From Merdimmobilis hominis (GTDB taxonomy: Bacteria > Bacillota > Clostridia > Oscillospirales > Ruminococcaceae), in NCBI RefSeq assembly GCF_021109255.1, contig NZ_JAJODG010000001.1: a DNA stretch of 64,000 nucleotides; one strand, written 5' to 3'. Made by a program: the position numbers and the translations under genes. A model generated the notes under the pieces. The model did no database searches. It was not told the DNA's origin and worked only from the letters and a program-made list of their open reading frames with translations. Positions within the stretch are counted from its first letter, which is position 1. The number at the start of each line of letters is the position of its first letter. This document shows, one piece after another, positions 1 to 8,155 of this stretch.

Positions 1-191
1 TGTTGTTCAATTTTCAAGGTCCGTTTGCTGTTCCCACAGCAGGTCTTTATTATATCACACTGCTTCGCTCTTGTCAACACTTTTTTCAAAACTTTTTTCA
101 GGCCGCCAGGCCCGAATCCTTGTTTTGCTTTTTCCGTGCCGCCCTCACGAGACAGCTTAGTTATAATACCACACCCTTTTCCCTCTGTCAA
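1..191 (-). promoter_or_regulatory. Tandem rRNA-operon promoters and leader, reading left
   Basis: Read on the minus strand there are two sigma-70-type promoters with 17-nt spacers. P1 has TTGACA at 186-191 and TATTAT at 163-168. P2 has TTGACA at 72-77 and TATAAT at 49-54. The first 20 bases, read on minus, give CCTTGAAAATTGAACAA, a sequence typical of the leader just before Firmicutes 16S rRNA genes. A/T tracts at about 192-235 could act as an UP element. The rRNA gene itself would lie beyond the left edge, so the operon identity is inferred. Confidence 0.7.
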
Positions 192-275
192 CTCTTTTTT
201 CAACTTTTTTCGCTTTTTTTTGCATTTCTTTTTTCCCACCTATATATAGTGTTCCTGTGAAATGGCATCTACCAA

Positions 276-386
276 TTATCGGCCCTCTTTCTTTTGCCTG
301 CGCACATCAAACCGGCGCTGTAGATAACCGCTGACTACAAAAGCGGTGACTAAACAGAAAATCATCCAGATAAAGTCTTCATCCAT
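276..386 (-). CDS. Small single-pass membrane protein (36 aa)
   Basis: The reading frame starts at ATG (386) after a GGAGG about 12 nt upstream and ends at TAA. It encodes MDEDFIWMIFCLVTAFVVSG followed by a basic tail rich in R, K and Q. One hydrophobic segment (about residues 5-20) and a positive C-terminus suggest an N-out/C-in membrane peptide, but no family is recognised. It lies between the rRNA-type promoters and the divergent sleB. The wide RBS spacing and short length leave real doubt that it is translated. Confidence 0.45.
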   Translation of the reverse strand: MDEDFIWMIFCLVTAFVVSGYLQRRFDVRRQKKEGR

Positions 387-523
387 TGTGCGATTAAACC
401 TCCTTATTCCTATTGTATCCACTCACCCGTTCCATTGTCCCGTAAGAAAATACCGGACAGGTTGGCATAATCTAGCGCAATTCGGAAAAACTGGTGGTAA
501 ACAAGGTTATGGAGGTTTTTCAT

Positions 524-1222
524 ATGAATTCAAAGAAACTTGTTTTAGTTCGCACATTGGTGCTTCTCACTCTGTGCCTTTCCATGATCGGGCTGGTGGG
601 GTACACCATCCAGGTGGACCGCGCTGTTTCCACACTTCCCACTCTCTCCCGCAATGGCTCCCGAGGGGAGGAGGTCCGCAAGATCCAGCAGCGTCTCTCC
701 GAACTGGGCCTTTACAACGGCTCCGTAGACGGGATCTATGGCTCCGGCACCGAGAAAGCGGTACGCGCTTTCCAGAAACAGAAGGGTCTGACAGTGGATG
801 GCATAGCCGGTCCTGCCACCTTAAAAGCCTTGGGCATCTCTGAGACCGTCTCCGCCGGAGGCAACGTCTCAGACAGCGACTATCAGCTGCTGGCCCGCAT
901 CATCTCCGCGGAAGCCCGGGGTGAGCCCTATATTGGCCAGGTTGCAGTGGGCGCCGTAGTGCTCAACCGGGTAGAGCATCCCTCCTTCCCCGACACCATC
1001 GCCGGTGTCGTCTACCAGCCCGGGGCCTTCACCGCCATCACCGATGGCCAGATCAACGAGGAAGTCTACGAGTCCTCCAAGCGAGCCGCCAAGGAAGCCC
1101 TCAACGGCTCCGACCCCTCCGGCGGCGCCATCTACTATTTTAACCCGGATAAGACCAGCAATAAGTGGATCCGCACCCGTCCTGTGATCAAACGCATCGG
1201 CAACCACCTCTTTTGCAGCTGA
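524..1222 (+). CDS. sleB: Spore cortex-lytic enzyme SleB-like cell wall hydrolase
   Basis: A 232-aa secreted or membrane-anchored peptidoglycan hydrolase of the SleB type, a lytic transglycosylase that degrades spore cortex during germination. Residues 5-28 form an N-terminal hydrophobic signal or anchor. A PG_binding_1 domain (about 42-103, NGSRGEEVRKIQQRLSELG) is followed by a Hydrolase_2 domain (about 117-232). The SAEARGEP motif carries the expected catalytic glutamate (E130). The ATG at 524 is chosen over upstream in-frame codons because GGAGG lies 8 nt before it. The gene stands alone with its own terminator. Its presence implies a spore-former. No ypeB partner is adjacent, which is unusual compared with Bacillus. 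Confidence 0.88.
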   Translation: MNSKKLVLVRTLVLLTLCLSMIGLVGYTIQVDRAVSTLPTLSRNGSRGEEVRKIQQRLSELGLYNGSVDGIYGSGTEKAVRAFQKQKGLTVDGIAGPATLKALGISETVSAGGNVSDSDYQLLARIISAEARGEPYIGQVAVGAVVLNRVEHPSFPDTIAGVVYQPGAFTAITDGQINEEVYESSKRAAKEALNGSDPSGGAIYYFNPDKTSNKWIRTRPVIKRIGNHLFCS

Positions 1223-1230
1223 CTCCACAC

Positions 1231-1268
1231 AAAAACCGCCCGGCAACCAGCTGCCGGGCGGTTTCCTT
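1231..1268. terminator. Bidirectional terminator between sleB and MFS gene 1
   Basis: The inverted repeat CCGCCCGGCA / TGCCGGGCGG has an A-run on the left and a T-rich run on the right. It can end sleB on plus and the first transporter gene (stop at 1288) on minus. Confidence 0.85.
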
Positions 1269-1287
1269 CTTATATATATAATAGGTA

Positions 1288-2547
1288 TTATGCCTGAACC
1301 TCTTGGGCTTTCTTTTCATTGGGGAGGAGGCGGACAAAAATCGTGGTTGCGACAACCGCCGCGACGATCATCACATAGTAAGCATACCGGTAGCTGCCCA
1401 TGTTGTCGTAGAACCAAGTGGCGATGATGGGACTGATGGCCACGCCCAAGCTGTTGGCAAAGGATACCACCCCGTAAATAGAGGTGTAATCCTTCTCCCC
1501 AAAGAGGGCGCGAGTCAGGATGGGGTAGGCCACCGAACCAAAGGCACAAGCGAAGCCAGTGCCCACAAGATAGGGCGCCAAGGCTATTTTATTCTGGGCG
1601 AAGACCATGCTCGCCAAGCCCAAAACCGCAGCCACGCCAGCAAGCGCAGTAGCTTTGCGGTTGCCCACCCGGTCGTAAATTTGGCCGAGGGCGGTTTTGC
1701 CAACCGCCAAAGCGCCCATGGATAGGGAGGCCATCATGGCGGCAAAAGAATAATCATACCCTAAATCGGTGAGATAGGGGGACAAGGTGTTCATCAGAGG
1801 GCCTGCGCTGGCGCTCATCACAACGCTAACCCCCAGAATCAGCCAAAACTTGGCAGTGCCTTTGGCCTCGGAAAGGGTAACACCGTCCCCGATCTCCTGG
1901 ATGTTGGTGATCTCCCGGCCCTCGCCTAAGGGGCGGAGGCCCTTGTCCTTGGGGCTGTTCTTAATAAACAAAGCCAAGGGGAGGAGTGTCACTGCCATGA
2001 CACCGGCCAGCACAAGGAAGGCCGCCCGCCATCCGCTCTGGACAATGACCTTGCCTACAATGGGGCTGAAGATCATACCGCCCACACCGCTGCCAGTAAA
2101 GCAGATACCGATGGCAGTGCCCCGCTTCTGATGGAACCAGTTGCTGATGATCAGCGACAAAGGGACAGTGGTTATACCGCCCATGGAAAGCCCCACCAGG
2201 ATGGCGGAGAGATAAAACATGGGCAGGTTGGTGGCAAACGAATAAGAAACTGTGGCCGCCGTCATCACCACTGCACTGGCGATCATGACAGTGCGGGGCT
2301 TGAACCGCTTAAAAATTTTCCCGGAGAAGAGGGCCACCGTCATCTGGCCACAGGAGTGGAGCGACGCATTGAGGGCAATCTGTTGACGGGCATATCCCAA
2401 ATCCTCACAGATTGGCTTGACGAAAAGGCTGTAGCAATTGAGGATGGTCCCCATGGCAAAACACATGATGAAAAATCCGGCCGCCACCATAAACCATCCG
2501 TAAAATAGTCCGGGCTGATCCAGCCCCTGCCTGTTTTCCTGATCCAT
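1288..2547 (-). CDS. MFS transporter, oxalate/formate antiporter (OFA) type, paralog 1
   Basis: A 419-aa integral membrane transporter of the major facilitator superfamily with about 12 predicted membrane segments. The N-terminal LFYGWFMVAAGFF motif and the GSGVGGMIFSPI motif around the middle are shared with the next three genes. OFA-family carriers exchange or take up small carboxylates such as oxalate or formate; the substrate here is unknown. The start at MDQENRQ (2547) is chosen because GGAGG lies 10 nt upstream. It is last in a run of four co-oriented paralogs, 148 nt after paralog 2. No decarboxylase or CoA-transferase lies nearby to fix the substrate. Confidence 0.85.
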   Translation of the reverse strand: MDQENRQGLDQPGLFYGWFMVAAGFFIMCFAMGTILNCYSLFVKPICEDLGYARQQIALNASLHSCGQMTVALFSGKIFKRFKPRTVMIASAVVMTAATVSYSFATNLPMFYLSAILVGLSMGGITTVPLSLIISNWFHQKRGTAIGICFTGSGVGGMIFSPIVGKVIVQSGWRAAFLVLAGVMAVTLLPLALFIKNSPKDKGLRPLGEGREITNIQEIGDGVTLSEAKGTAKFWLILGVSVVMSASAGPLMNTLSPYLTDLGYDYSFAAMMASLSMGALAVGKTALGQIYDRVGNRKATALAGVAAVLGLASMVFAQNKIALAPYLVGTGFACAFGSVAYPILTRALFGEKDYTSIYGVVSFANSLGVAISPIIATWFYDNMGSYRYAYYVMIVAAVVATTIFVRLLPNEKKAQEVQA

Positions 2548-2695
2548 TCTTTCTGTTCCTCCGATTTGGCAAGGGGCTTCCCCACACCATCTTCCGGGGT
2601 CTCCCCTTCTCATTCCTTTTTGTATATTGGGGGGATCCCCTCCCCCGGGGTTGGCTCTCTCATTTTACATCAATCCAGCAGCGGATACAATGGCC

Positions 2696-3940
2696 TTACT
2701 GGATTTCCTGAGGCTCCTTTTTCTCCTTAGGGCAGATTCTCCCATAAACCACGTTGATTGCCACCAGCGCCACTGCCATGGCCAAAAAGGCGCCCTTATA
2801 GCTTCCTGTGGCGTCATAGACTGATGCGGCAAACACCGGAGCCAGCGCCCCGCCCAAGCTGCCCATGGCGGAGATAATACCATAGATGGTGCTGTAATCC
2901 TTGAGGCCGAAAATCGCCTGGGTGATAATGGGGTGTGCCACCGTGCCAAAGGCACAGCCCAAACCCTGGCAGAGGACAATGGGAATCAGCGCTGGGGAGA
3001 AGGAAGCCACCAGCATGGTGCAAAGTCCAAGGGCGGTGGCCCCGTTGGAGATAAATGTCGCCCGCCGGGTTCCCACCTTATCATAGAGCTGTCCCAGCAG
3101 CATCTTCCCCGCTGCCAAGGAGCCCTGGCACACTGCGGTAAAGGTAGCTGCCACCGCCAGCGAATAGCCGATGTCGGTCAAATAGGGGGCGTTGTTCTGC
3201 ATCAGTACTGAACCGGCCATAGAGGCTACCACCGTGCACAGGCAAAGCAGGTAAAACCGCGCCGTCTTTTTGGCGTCCCGGAACAACATGCCATCCCCCA
3301 CCGGCCCCTCGGAGAGGACCCGTCCGTTGCCAAGGGGGGTTAAGCCCATCTCCTCCGGGTCCTGCCGGATCACAAAGAAGGTCATCGGCGCTACCAGCAG
3401 CCCCACAGCCAGCGCCATCACCTGGTAGGTAACCCGCCAACCCATATTCTGCAAAAGGCTGCTGACGATGGGATTAAATACCATGCCACCTACCCCGCTG
3501 CCCATAAACGCCACGCCGATGGCAAGGCCCCGGCGCTCGTGGAACCAGTTGCTGATCAAAAGGGACAGGGGCACCGATGTCACCCCGCCTAAGGACAGGC
3601 CCACCACCACTGAACACCCATAGAACATGGGCAGGCTGGTGCACAGAGAATAAGCGCCATAGGCAAGCACCAGCGTCACAGTGCATAGGCGCATCACCGT
3701 CTTGACGTTAAAGCGGCCGAAAATTTTGCCGGACAACAGGGGAATCGCCATCATGGCGAAGGAGACCAGTGTCTGATTCATCGAAAATGCCTGACGGGTA
3801 AAGCCCATGTTCTCGGTGACCGGCTTGACAAACAGCCCCACACAGTTGGTCACGATACCGTATGCCGCCCCCATGATCAGGAATCCCGCGGCGACAATCC
3901 ACCACCCGTAAAAAACCTTGCCCTGGTATTTGGAAGACAT
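2696..3940 (-). CDS. MFS transporter, OFA type, paralog 2
   Basis: A 414-aa MFS carrier beginning MSSKYQGKVFYGWWIVAAG, with the GSGVGGMVFNPI motif and the conserved LTPLGNG cytoplasmic-loop segment seen in its neighbours. The start at 3940 has an AGGA element about 9 nt upstream; an in-frame ATG at 3955 is an alternative. A longer upstream open frame is not used because it is charged and crosses a terminator hairpin. The membrane transport role is secure at family level, the substrate is not. About 160 nt including a terminator separate it from paralog 3, so it may have its own promoter. Confidence 0.85.
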   Translation of the reverse strand: MSSKYQGKVFYGWWIVAAGFLIMGAAYGIVTNCVGLFVKPVTENMGFTRQAFSMNQTLVSFAMMAIPLLSGKIFGRFNVKTVMRLCTVTLVLAYGAYSLCTSLPMFYGCSVVVGLSLGGVTSVPLSLLISNWFHERRGLAIGVAFMGSGVGGMVFNPIVSSLLQNMGWRVTYQVMALAVGLLVAPMTFFVIRQDPEEMGLTPLGNGRVLSEGPVGDGMLFRDAKKTARFYLLCLCTVVASMAGSVLMQNNAPYLTDIGYSLAVAATFTAVCQGSLAAGKMLLGQLYDKVGTRRATFISNGATALGLCTMLVASFSPALIPIVLCQGLGCAFGTVAHPIITQAIFGLKDYSTIYGIISAMGSLGGALAPVFAASVYDATGSYKGAFLAMAVALVAINVVYGRICPKEKKEPQEIQ

Positions 3941-4051
3941 GGTTCCAATCCTCATTTCTCTTTGTTTTTTCAGCCGTGCCGTCTCTCTGGGAGGCCACCT
4001 GCGTCGGCGCCGGGCTAAAATGTCCCCACTTGGAAGGAAGTCTTTGATGCC

Positions 4052-4085
4052 AAAAGAGGCGCACATCCCGGTGTGCGCCAAATTT
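4052..4085 (-). terminator. Terminator after MFS paralog 3
   Basis: On the minus strand GGCGCACA and TGTGCGCC form an 8-bp stem with a 6-nt loop, followed by CTCTTTT. It lies just after the stop of the gene ending at 4104. Confidence 0.75.
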
Positions 4086-4103
4086 TGTTGATACCTTCTG
4101 CCG

Positions 4104-5351
4104 TTATGCAGTAGCGTTGCTGTTTTTCTCCTGCTTTGGGGTAACCGATAGAAACACCACACAGGAAACAGCGGCGATAGCAATGCAAATAATATACGCA
4201 GGGGAATAACTTCCCTTCATATCATAAACTGTATTCACCATAAAGGGGCTGATTGCCTGTCCTAGGCTGGTCATCACCGAAATAATGCCGTAAATATTGC
4301 TGTAGTCCTTACTTCCAAACATGCTGGTAGTCAGGATGGGGTATGCGACGGTGCCAAAGGCACAGCCCAAACCGGAACCAACAACAACCAGCAGGATTGC
4401 AGGGGCAAATTTAACTGCCACCAGCCCAAAGAGACCCAACATGATGCAGCCGCAGGCGATGACAATAGCGGACCGAGTGCCCATTTTGTCGAAGATCTGA
4501 CCCAGAAGCATTTTGCCCACGGCCAAAGCGCCCATGCAGCAGGAGGTAATGGTTGCCGCTACCGCCACCGAATACCCGCTGTCGGTCAGATGGGGATTGA
4601 TATTCTGCATCAAGCCGGAAGTAGCCATTGCAGTACCCATGGCGCAGATCGCAAAGACCCAGAACCGGGGGGTGGTAATGATCTCACTGAGCATTTTGCC
4701 CTCCCCAACGCCGCCTGTTTTAATCTCCACGCCGTCGCCCAGGGGTTTGAGGCCTACATCGGCAGGGGAACGCTTCAGCACAAAGAAGGAGCAAGGAACA
4801 ATGGTGCAGAACATCAGCACACCCAGGCATTGATAAGCGGTGCGCCAGCCCATGGCCTGCACAATACTGGCAGTGATAGGCTGCAGCACCATGCCGCCCA
4901 CGCCGCTGCCCATAAAGGCAATGCCGATGGCAAGGCCGCGTTTCTCATGAAACCAGTTGCTGACGATCAGCGATAGAGGGATCATGGTCATGCCGCCGAT
5001 GCTGAATCCAACCACGGCAGAGAGCACATAGAACATGGGCAGGCTGGTGCACAGGGAATACCCGGTGTAGCCGGCCACCAGCGCGATAGAGAAAACGCAC
5101 ATAGTTTTCTGGACATTGAACTTGTTGTAGATTTTGCCGGAGATCAAAGCCATTACCATCGTGGCACAGGACAATATCGTCTGATTGATAGAAAACTGCT
5201 GCCGGGAATACCCCATGTCTTCACAAACCGGCTTGATAAACTGACCGTTGCAGTTGAAGACGATGCCATGGGCAAACGCCATAACTATAAAGGCAGCTGC
5301 AACAATCCACCAGCCATAGAATATTTTGCTGTCGCTGTTGTTTTTGCTCAT
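4104..5351 (-). CDS. MFS transporter, OFA type, paralog 3
   Basis: A 415-aa MFS carrier starting MSKNNSDSKIFYGWWIVAAA. It shares GIAFMGSGVGGMVLQPI and KPLGDGVEIK with the other three. About 12 hydrophobic segments are visible. It is likely to move small organic anions (family inference). It has its own promoter (5433-5461) and a downstream terminator (4052-4085), so it may be expressed independently of paralogs 2 and 4. Confidence 0.86.
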   Translation of the reverse strand: MSKNNSDSKIFYGWWIVAAAFIVMAFAHGIVFNCNGQFIKPVCEDMGYSRQQFSINQTILSCATMVMALISGKIYNKFNVQKTMCVFSIALVAGYTGYSLCTSLPMFYVLSAVVGFSIGGMTMIPLSLIVSNWFHEKRGLAIGIAFMGSGVGGMVLQPITASIVQAMGWRTAYQCLGVLMFCTIVPCSFFVLKRSPADVGLKPLGDGVEIKTGGVGEGKMLSEIITTPRFWVFAICAMGTAMATSGLMQNINPHLTDSGYSVAVAATITSCCMGALAVGKMLLGQIFDKMGTRSAIVIACGCIMLGLFGLVAVKFAPAILLVVVGSGLGCAFGTVAYPILTTSMFGSKDYSNIYGIISVMTSLGQAISPFMVNTVYDMKGSYSPAYIICIAIAAVSCVVFLSVTPKQEKNSNATA

Positions 5352-5432
5352 ACTTTATGCCATCCTTCTTTCCTTACAATAGGCCATTCTGGCCAATGGT
5401 CAAGGCAGAGCTGTCTTGGCCTCACTCATCAA

Positions 5433-5461
5433 AGTTTACCACACTGCCCCGCATATTTCAA
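5433..5461 (-). promoter_or_regulatory. Promoter for MFS paralog 3
   Basis: The minus strand has TTGAAA at 5456-5461 and TAAACT at 5433-5438 with a 17-nt spacer, about 80 nt before the ATG at 5351. Confidence 0.55.
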
Positions 5462-5586
5462 CAATTTTAACAAATGGATTTTACAGATTCTTCATTTCTG
5501 CGCGAAAAGAATCTCCACCTCTGTCCTGACTTAGGAAATTTGTATATTTCCATTCTATTTTTTTGTAAAATTCGTTCACAAGATAA

Positions 5587-5630
5587 TAAAAACCCAGCCG
5601 GGCCCTCGATATCGGGGAGCCCGGCTGGGC
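5587..5630 (-). terminator. Terminator after MFS paralog 4
   Basis: The stem CCCAGCCGGGC / GCCCGGCTGGG has a 15-nt loop and is followed on minus by TTTTTATT. It separates paralog 4 from paralog 3. The interval 5465-5586 between it and the paralog 3 promoter holds no gene. Confidence 0.85.
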
Positions 5631-5651
5631 TGCGGTTAATCCCAAAGGTTT

Positions 5652-6905
5652 TTAAGCCGCCTGGGTTTTAGAGGATTTCCGTTCGCTCAGAAGGGCAAAG
5701 AAAGCGCAGGCTGCGCAGACTGAAAGCCCGCAGAACAGCGAAAATCCTGTTTTATAAGTACCTGTGACATCAAACAGCCGGCCGATGATCAACGGGCTGA
5801 GGGCACCGCCCAGGTTGCTTGCAAAGTTGCTGATACCGTAAATGCTGCTGTAGTCCTTGTTGCCAAAGACCATCCGCACCAGGATGGGGATACCCGTAGA
5901 ACCAAAGGCACATCCAAGGCCGGAACAGAGAAGCATCAAGCCAAAAGAGGGCATAAACAAGCTGGCAAGGATCATCGAACCCATAGCGAGGGCCGAGCAG
6001 GTACAGGAACAAACGGTGCTGAAACGGGCCCCTTTGCGGTCATACAGGTTGCCCAACAGGAACTTGCCCGCCGCCAGAGAAGCCATGTTCAGCGATGCCA
6101 TGATGGCGCCAAAGCTGTAAGAGTACCCCAGCTCACTGATATAAGGAACGAGGTTCTGTACAACGCCACCGGTTGCAATGGCGTTGACAACCAAAATCCC
6201 GATAAAAATCCAAAACTTCTTGGTCTTGGCGGCCTCCGACAAGGTGAGCCCGTCCTCCTGGGCATTGGTGACAATCCGGCCAACACCGCCAAAGGGTTCC
6301 AGGCCGATCTCCGCCGGGTCTTTTTTAATGATGAAGAATACACAGGGCAGAATCACAATGCACATCAGCCCCGCCAACATCAAATAGGACTGTCTCCAGC
6401 CCACAGCGGGGATCAATTTGCCTGCCACCTGGTTGAGGACCATGCCGCCAATACCGCTGCCGGTGGAAGCGATGCCCATGGCGGTACCCCGCTTCAGGTT
6501 AAACCAGCTGTTGATGATGATGGAGATGGGCAGTGTGGAAGTACAAGCCAGACCCAGGCCCACCAGCACAGAACTGGCATAAAACATGTAGAGGGATTGT
6601 GCCAATGAATAGCTGGCGTATCCCGCAATCAAACAGATCGCGCCCACCCGCATAACCATTTTTACATTGAAGCGTTTAAAAATTTTACCGGCAAACAGCG
6701 AGACAATCATCATCATCGAAGAGATGATGGTGGAGTTCATTCCCATCTGCTGGCGGGTAAAGCCCATGTCCTCGGTGACCGGCACGATAAACATCCCGTT
6801 GCAGTTGTAAACAATGCCGAAGGTGCAAAACATAGTCATAAAGCATGCAGCTACAATCCACCAACCATAGAAAACTTTTCCGTCCGCTCCTCGATCCATT
6901 TCCAT
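5652..6905 (-). CDS. MFS transporter, OFA type, paralog 4
   Basis: A 417-aa MFS carrier starting MEMDRGADGKVFYGWWIVAA. It has GSGIGGMVLNQVAGK and EPFGGVGRIV at positions matching its paralogs, and about 12 membrane segments. Start choice is uncertain between 6905 and 6899, since AAAGG lies 4 or 10 nt upstream respectively. It is first in the direction of transcription, with a good promoter upstream (6981-7009) and a strong terminator after it. Family assignment is firm; the substrate is unknown. Confidence 0.85.
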   Translation of the reverse strand: MEMDRGADGKVFYGWWIVAACFMTMFCTFGIVYNCNGMFIVPVTEDMGFTRQQMGMNSTIISSMMMIVSLFAGKIFKRFNVKMVMRVGAICLIAGYASYSLAQSLYMFYASSVLVGLGLACTSTLPISIIINSWFNLKRGTAMGIASTGSGIGGMVLNQVAGKLIPAVGWRQSYLMLAGLMCIVILPCVFFIIKKDPAEIGLEPFGGVGRIVTNAQEDGLTLSEAAKTKKFWIFIGILVVNAIATGGVVQNLVPYISELGYSYSFGAIMASLNMASLAAGKFLLGNLYDRKGARFSTVCSCTCSALAMGSMILASLFMPSFGLMLLCSGLGCAFGSTGIPILVRMVFGNKDYSSIYGISNFASNLGGALSPLIIGRLFDVTGTYKTGFSLFCGLSVCAACAFFALLSERKSSKTQAA

Positions 6906-6980
6906 CCGACCTTTCTTGTTGTACTGTGACTTTTCTTGTTGCAATTGTTTGTAAATTTTTATACATATGATGCAAAAAGT

Positions 6981-7009
6981 ATTTTACCACAAAAACCATT
7001 TAGAAACAA
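6981..7009 (-). promoter_or_regulatory. Promoter for MFS paralog 4
   Basis: On minus, TTGTTT (7004-7009) and TAAAAT (6981-6986) are 17 nt apart. TGTGG before the -10 gives an extended -10. Confidence 0.55.
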
Positions 7010-7027
7010 TCTTTTTGCAATTCCCCC

Positions 7028-7882
7028 CTACTGGGCCTTCGCGGCGGCTAGTTCCAATCCGCACCGCTCCTCCAAGAACTGGGCCACCCCATCCTCTTGG
7101 TTGGAGCCGATAATCCGCTTGGCCATCTCTTTGACTTGAAGGGCTGCGTTGGCCACTGCCACTGGCTCGTCGGCTAGGGCCAGCATAGAAAGGTCATTGA
7201 GGTTGTCCCCAAAGGCGGTGATATGCCGTGCCCCAGTGAGCTCCATCAACCGGCGCACTCCACCCGCTTTGCTGGCCCCACTGCTGGTGATCTCCAAATA
7301 ATAGGCGCCTGGGCAATAGATGTCCTCATAAAATGAGGCGTGGAGTTCTGGCATAGCTGCAACTTCTTCATAAATTGGCTGCAGTTGACCGTAGCTGTCA
7401 ATCATCACAAAACTGACCACCGGGTACTGATGTACCGCTGCACCAAAATCTTCGGTATAGACAAACCTCTTAAAGGGCTTGTCCTCCCGCTCATGGAAAA
7501 AGACTTCCTGGGCGCCTGGGTCGATCCCCTTGTGGTGAACCACCACCATCTTCCCATCAAAACCGTAGACAAATGCCTTCTGCCCCCGCCCCTCGATGCT
7601 GTCCAGCATCCGCTGGGCCGCCTCCAGCGGGATGGTCTGCACGTCCAGGTAGCGGTCGGCCGCAATGTCGTACAAAAACACCCCGTTCATCAGAACCACC
7701 GGCAGGTTCAGCTGAATCCCCTGCAAAATCTCCACCACCGTAGATGCGGAACGGGCAGTGGCTACCGAGAACCCTTCCCCCGCCGCGATAGCCCGGTTGA
7801 CCGCCTCCCGGGTTCGGGGGGAGATGGTTTTTTCTGGGGTGAGAAGGGTGCCATCTAGATCAGATATATACAATCGTTCCAT
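7028..7882 (-). CDS. HAD-superfamily Cof-type phosphatase
   Basis: A 284-aa cytoplasmic haloacid dehalogenase-like hydrolase of the Cof/YidA subfamily, which dephosphorylates sugar phosphates and nucleotides. Motif I is ISDLDGTLLT, with nucleophile D8 and acid D10. Motif IV near the C-terminus is GDNLNDLSML. The C2 cap lies between. The start at MERLYIS is fixed by GGAGG 5 nt upstream. It has its own promoter. The substrate cannot be read from sequence. Confidence 0.9.
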   Translation of the reverse strand: MERLYISDLDGTLLTPEKTISPRTREAVNRAIAAGEGFSVATARSASTVVEILQGIQLNLPVVLMNGVFLYDIAADRYLDVQTIPLEAAQRMLDSIEGRGQKAFVYGFDGKMVVVHHKGIDPGAQEVFFHEREDKPFKRFVYTEDFGAAVHQYPVVSFVMIDSYGQLQPIYEEVAAMPELHASFYEDIYCPGAYYLEITSSGASKAGGVRRLMELTGARHITAFGDNLNDLSMLALADEPVAVANAALQVKEMAKRIIGSNQEDGVAQFLEERCGLELAAAKAQ

Positions 7883-7909
7883 AATTTCCTCCAAATTCGT
7901 TGTTCTTCT

Positions 7910-7939
7910 ATTATGCCTGCTGTGAAGCAGGGCTGTCAA
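7910..7939 (-). promoter_or_regulatory. Promoter for the HAD phosphatase gene
   Basis: TTGACA (7934-7939) and CATAAT (7910-7915) are 18 nt apart on minus, 28 nt before the start codon. Confidence 0.6.
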
Positions 7940-8003
7940 CAGCCACATTCTGTGGCTGCGGGAGAATCCCTGTCGACACAATGGTTCCAGTTTGCGGGAA
8001 TTT

Positions 8004-8125
8004 TATGCTATAATAGCCACAAGCAAAGCCTGTGCCATTGGAAGAATTGCTTGCAGGGCGAGGTCCTTTGCGGCAACAGCCGCACCGCAATTCTTACCGT
8101 TTGTGTGGACTCTATGGTATAATAG
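8004..8125 (+). repeat. Dispersed 120-bp structured element, copy A
   Basis: One of four copies in the window (also 11701-11818 minus, 28409-28528 minus, 62045-62166 plus). It is bounded by TATGCTATAATAG (8004-8016) and TATGGTATAATAG (8113-8125). Inside are an AGAATTGC / GCAATTCT outer stem, an AGGGC-GAG-GTCCT hairpin and a GCGGC-AACA-GCCGC hairpin. The right-end TGGTATAAT is an extended -10 placed about 30 nt before the tex start codon, so this copy probably supplies the tex promoter. Family unknown to me. Confidence 0.8.
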
Positions 8126-8155
8126 GAGTCATATCACCAAAAAGGATGTTTTTAT

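Noticed and set aside
4025..4060. Similarity between the upstream regions of MFS paralog 2 and the 62374 dehydrogenase (GACTTCC...GGGGACAT)
   Set aside because: Only two short words match across about 35 nt with no shared structure, so chance is likely.
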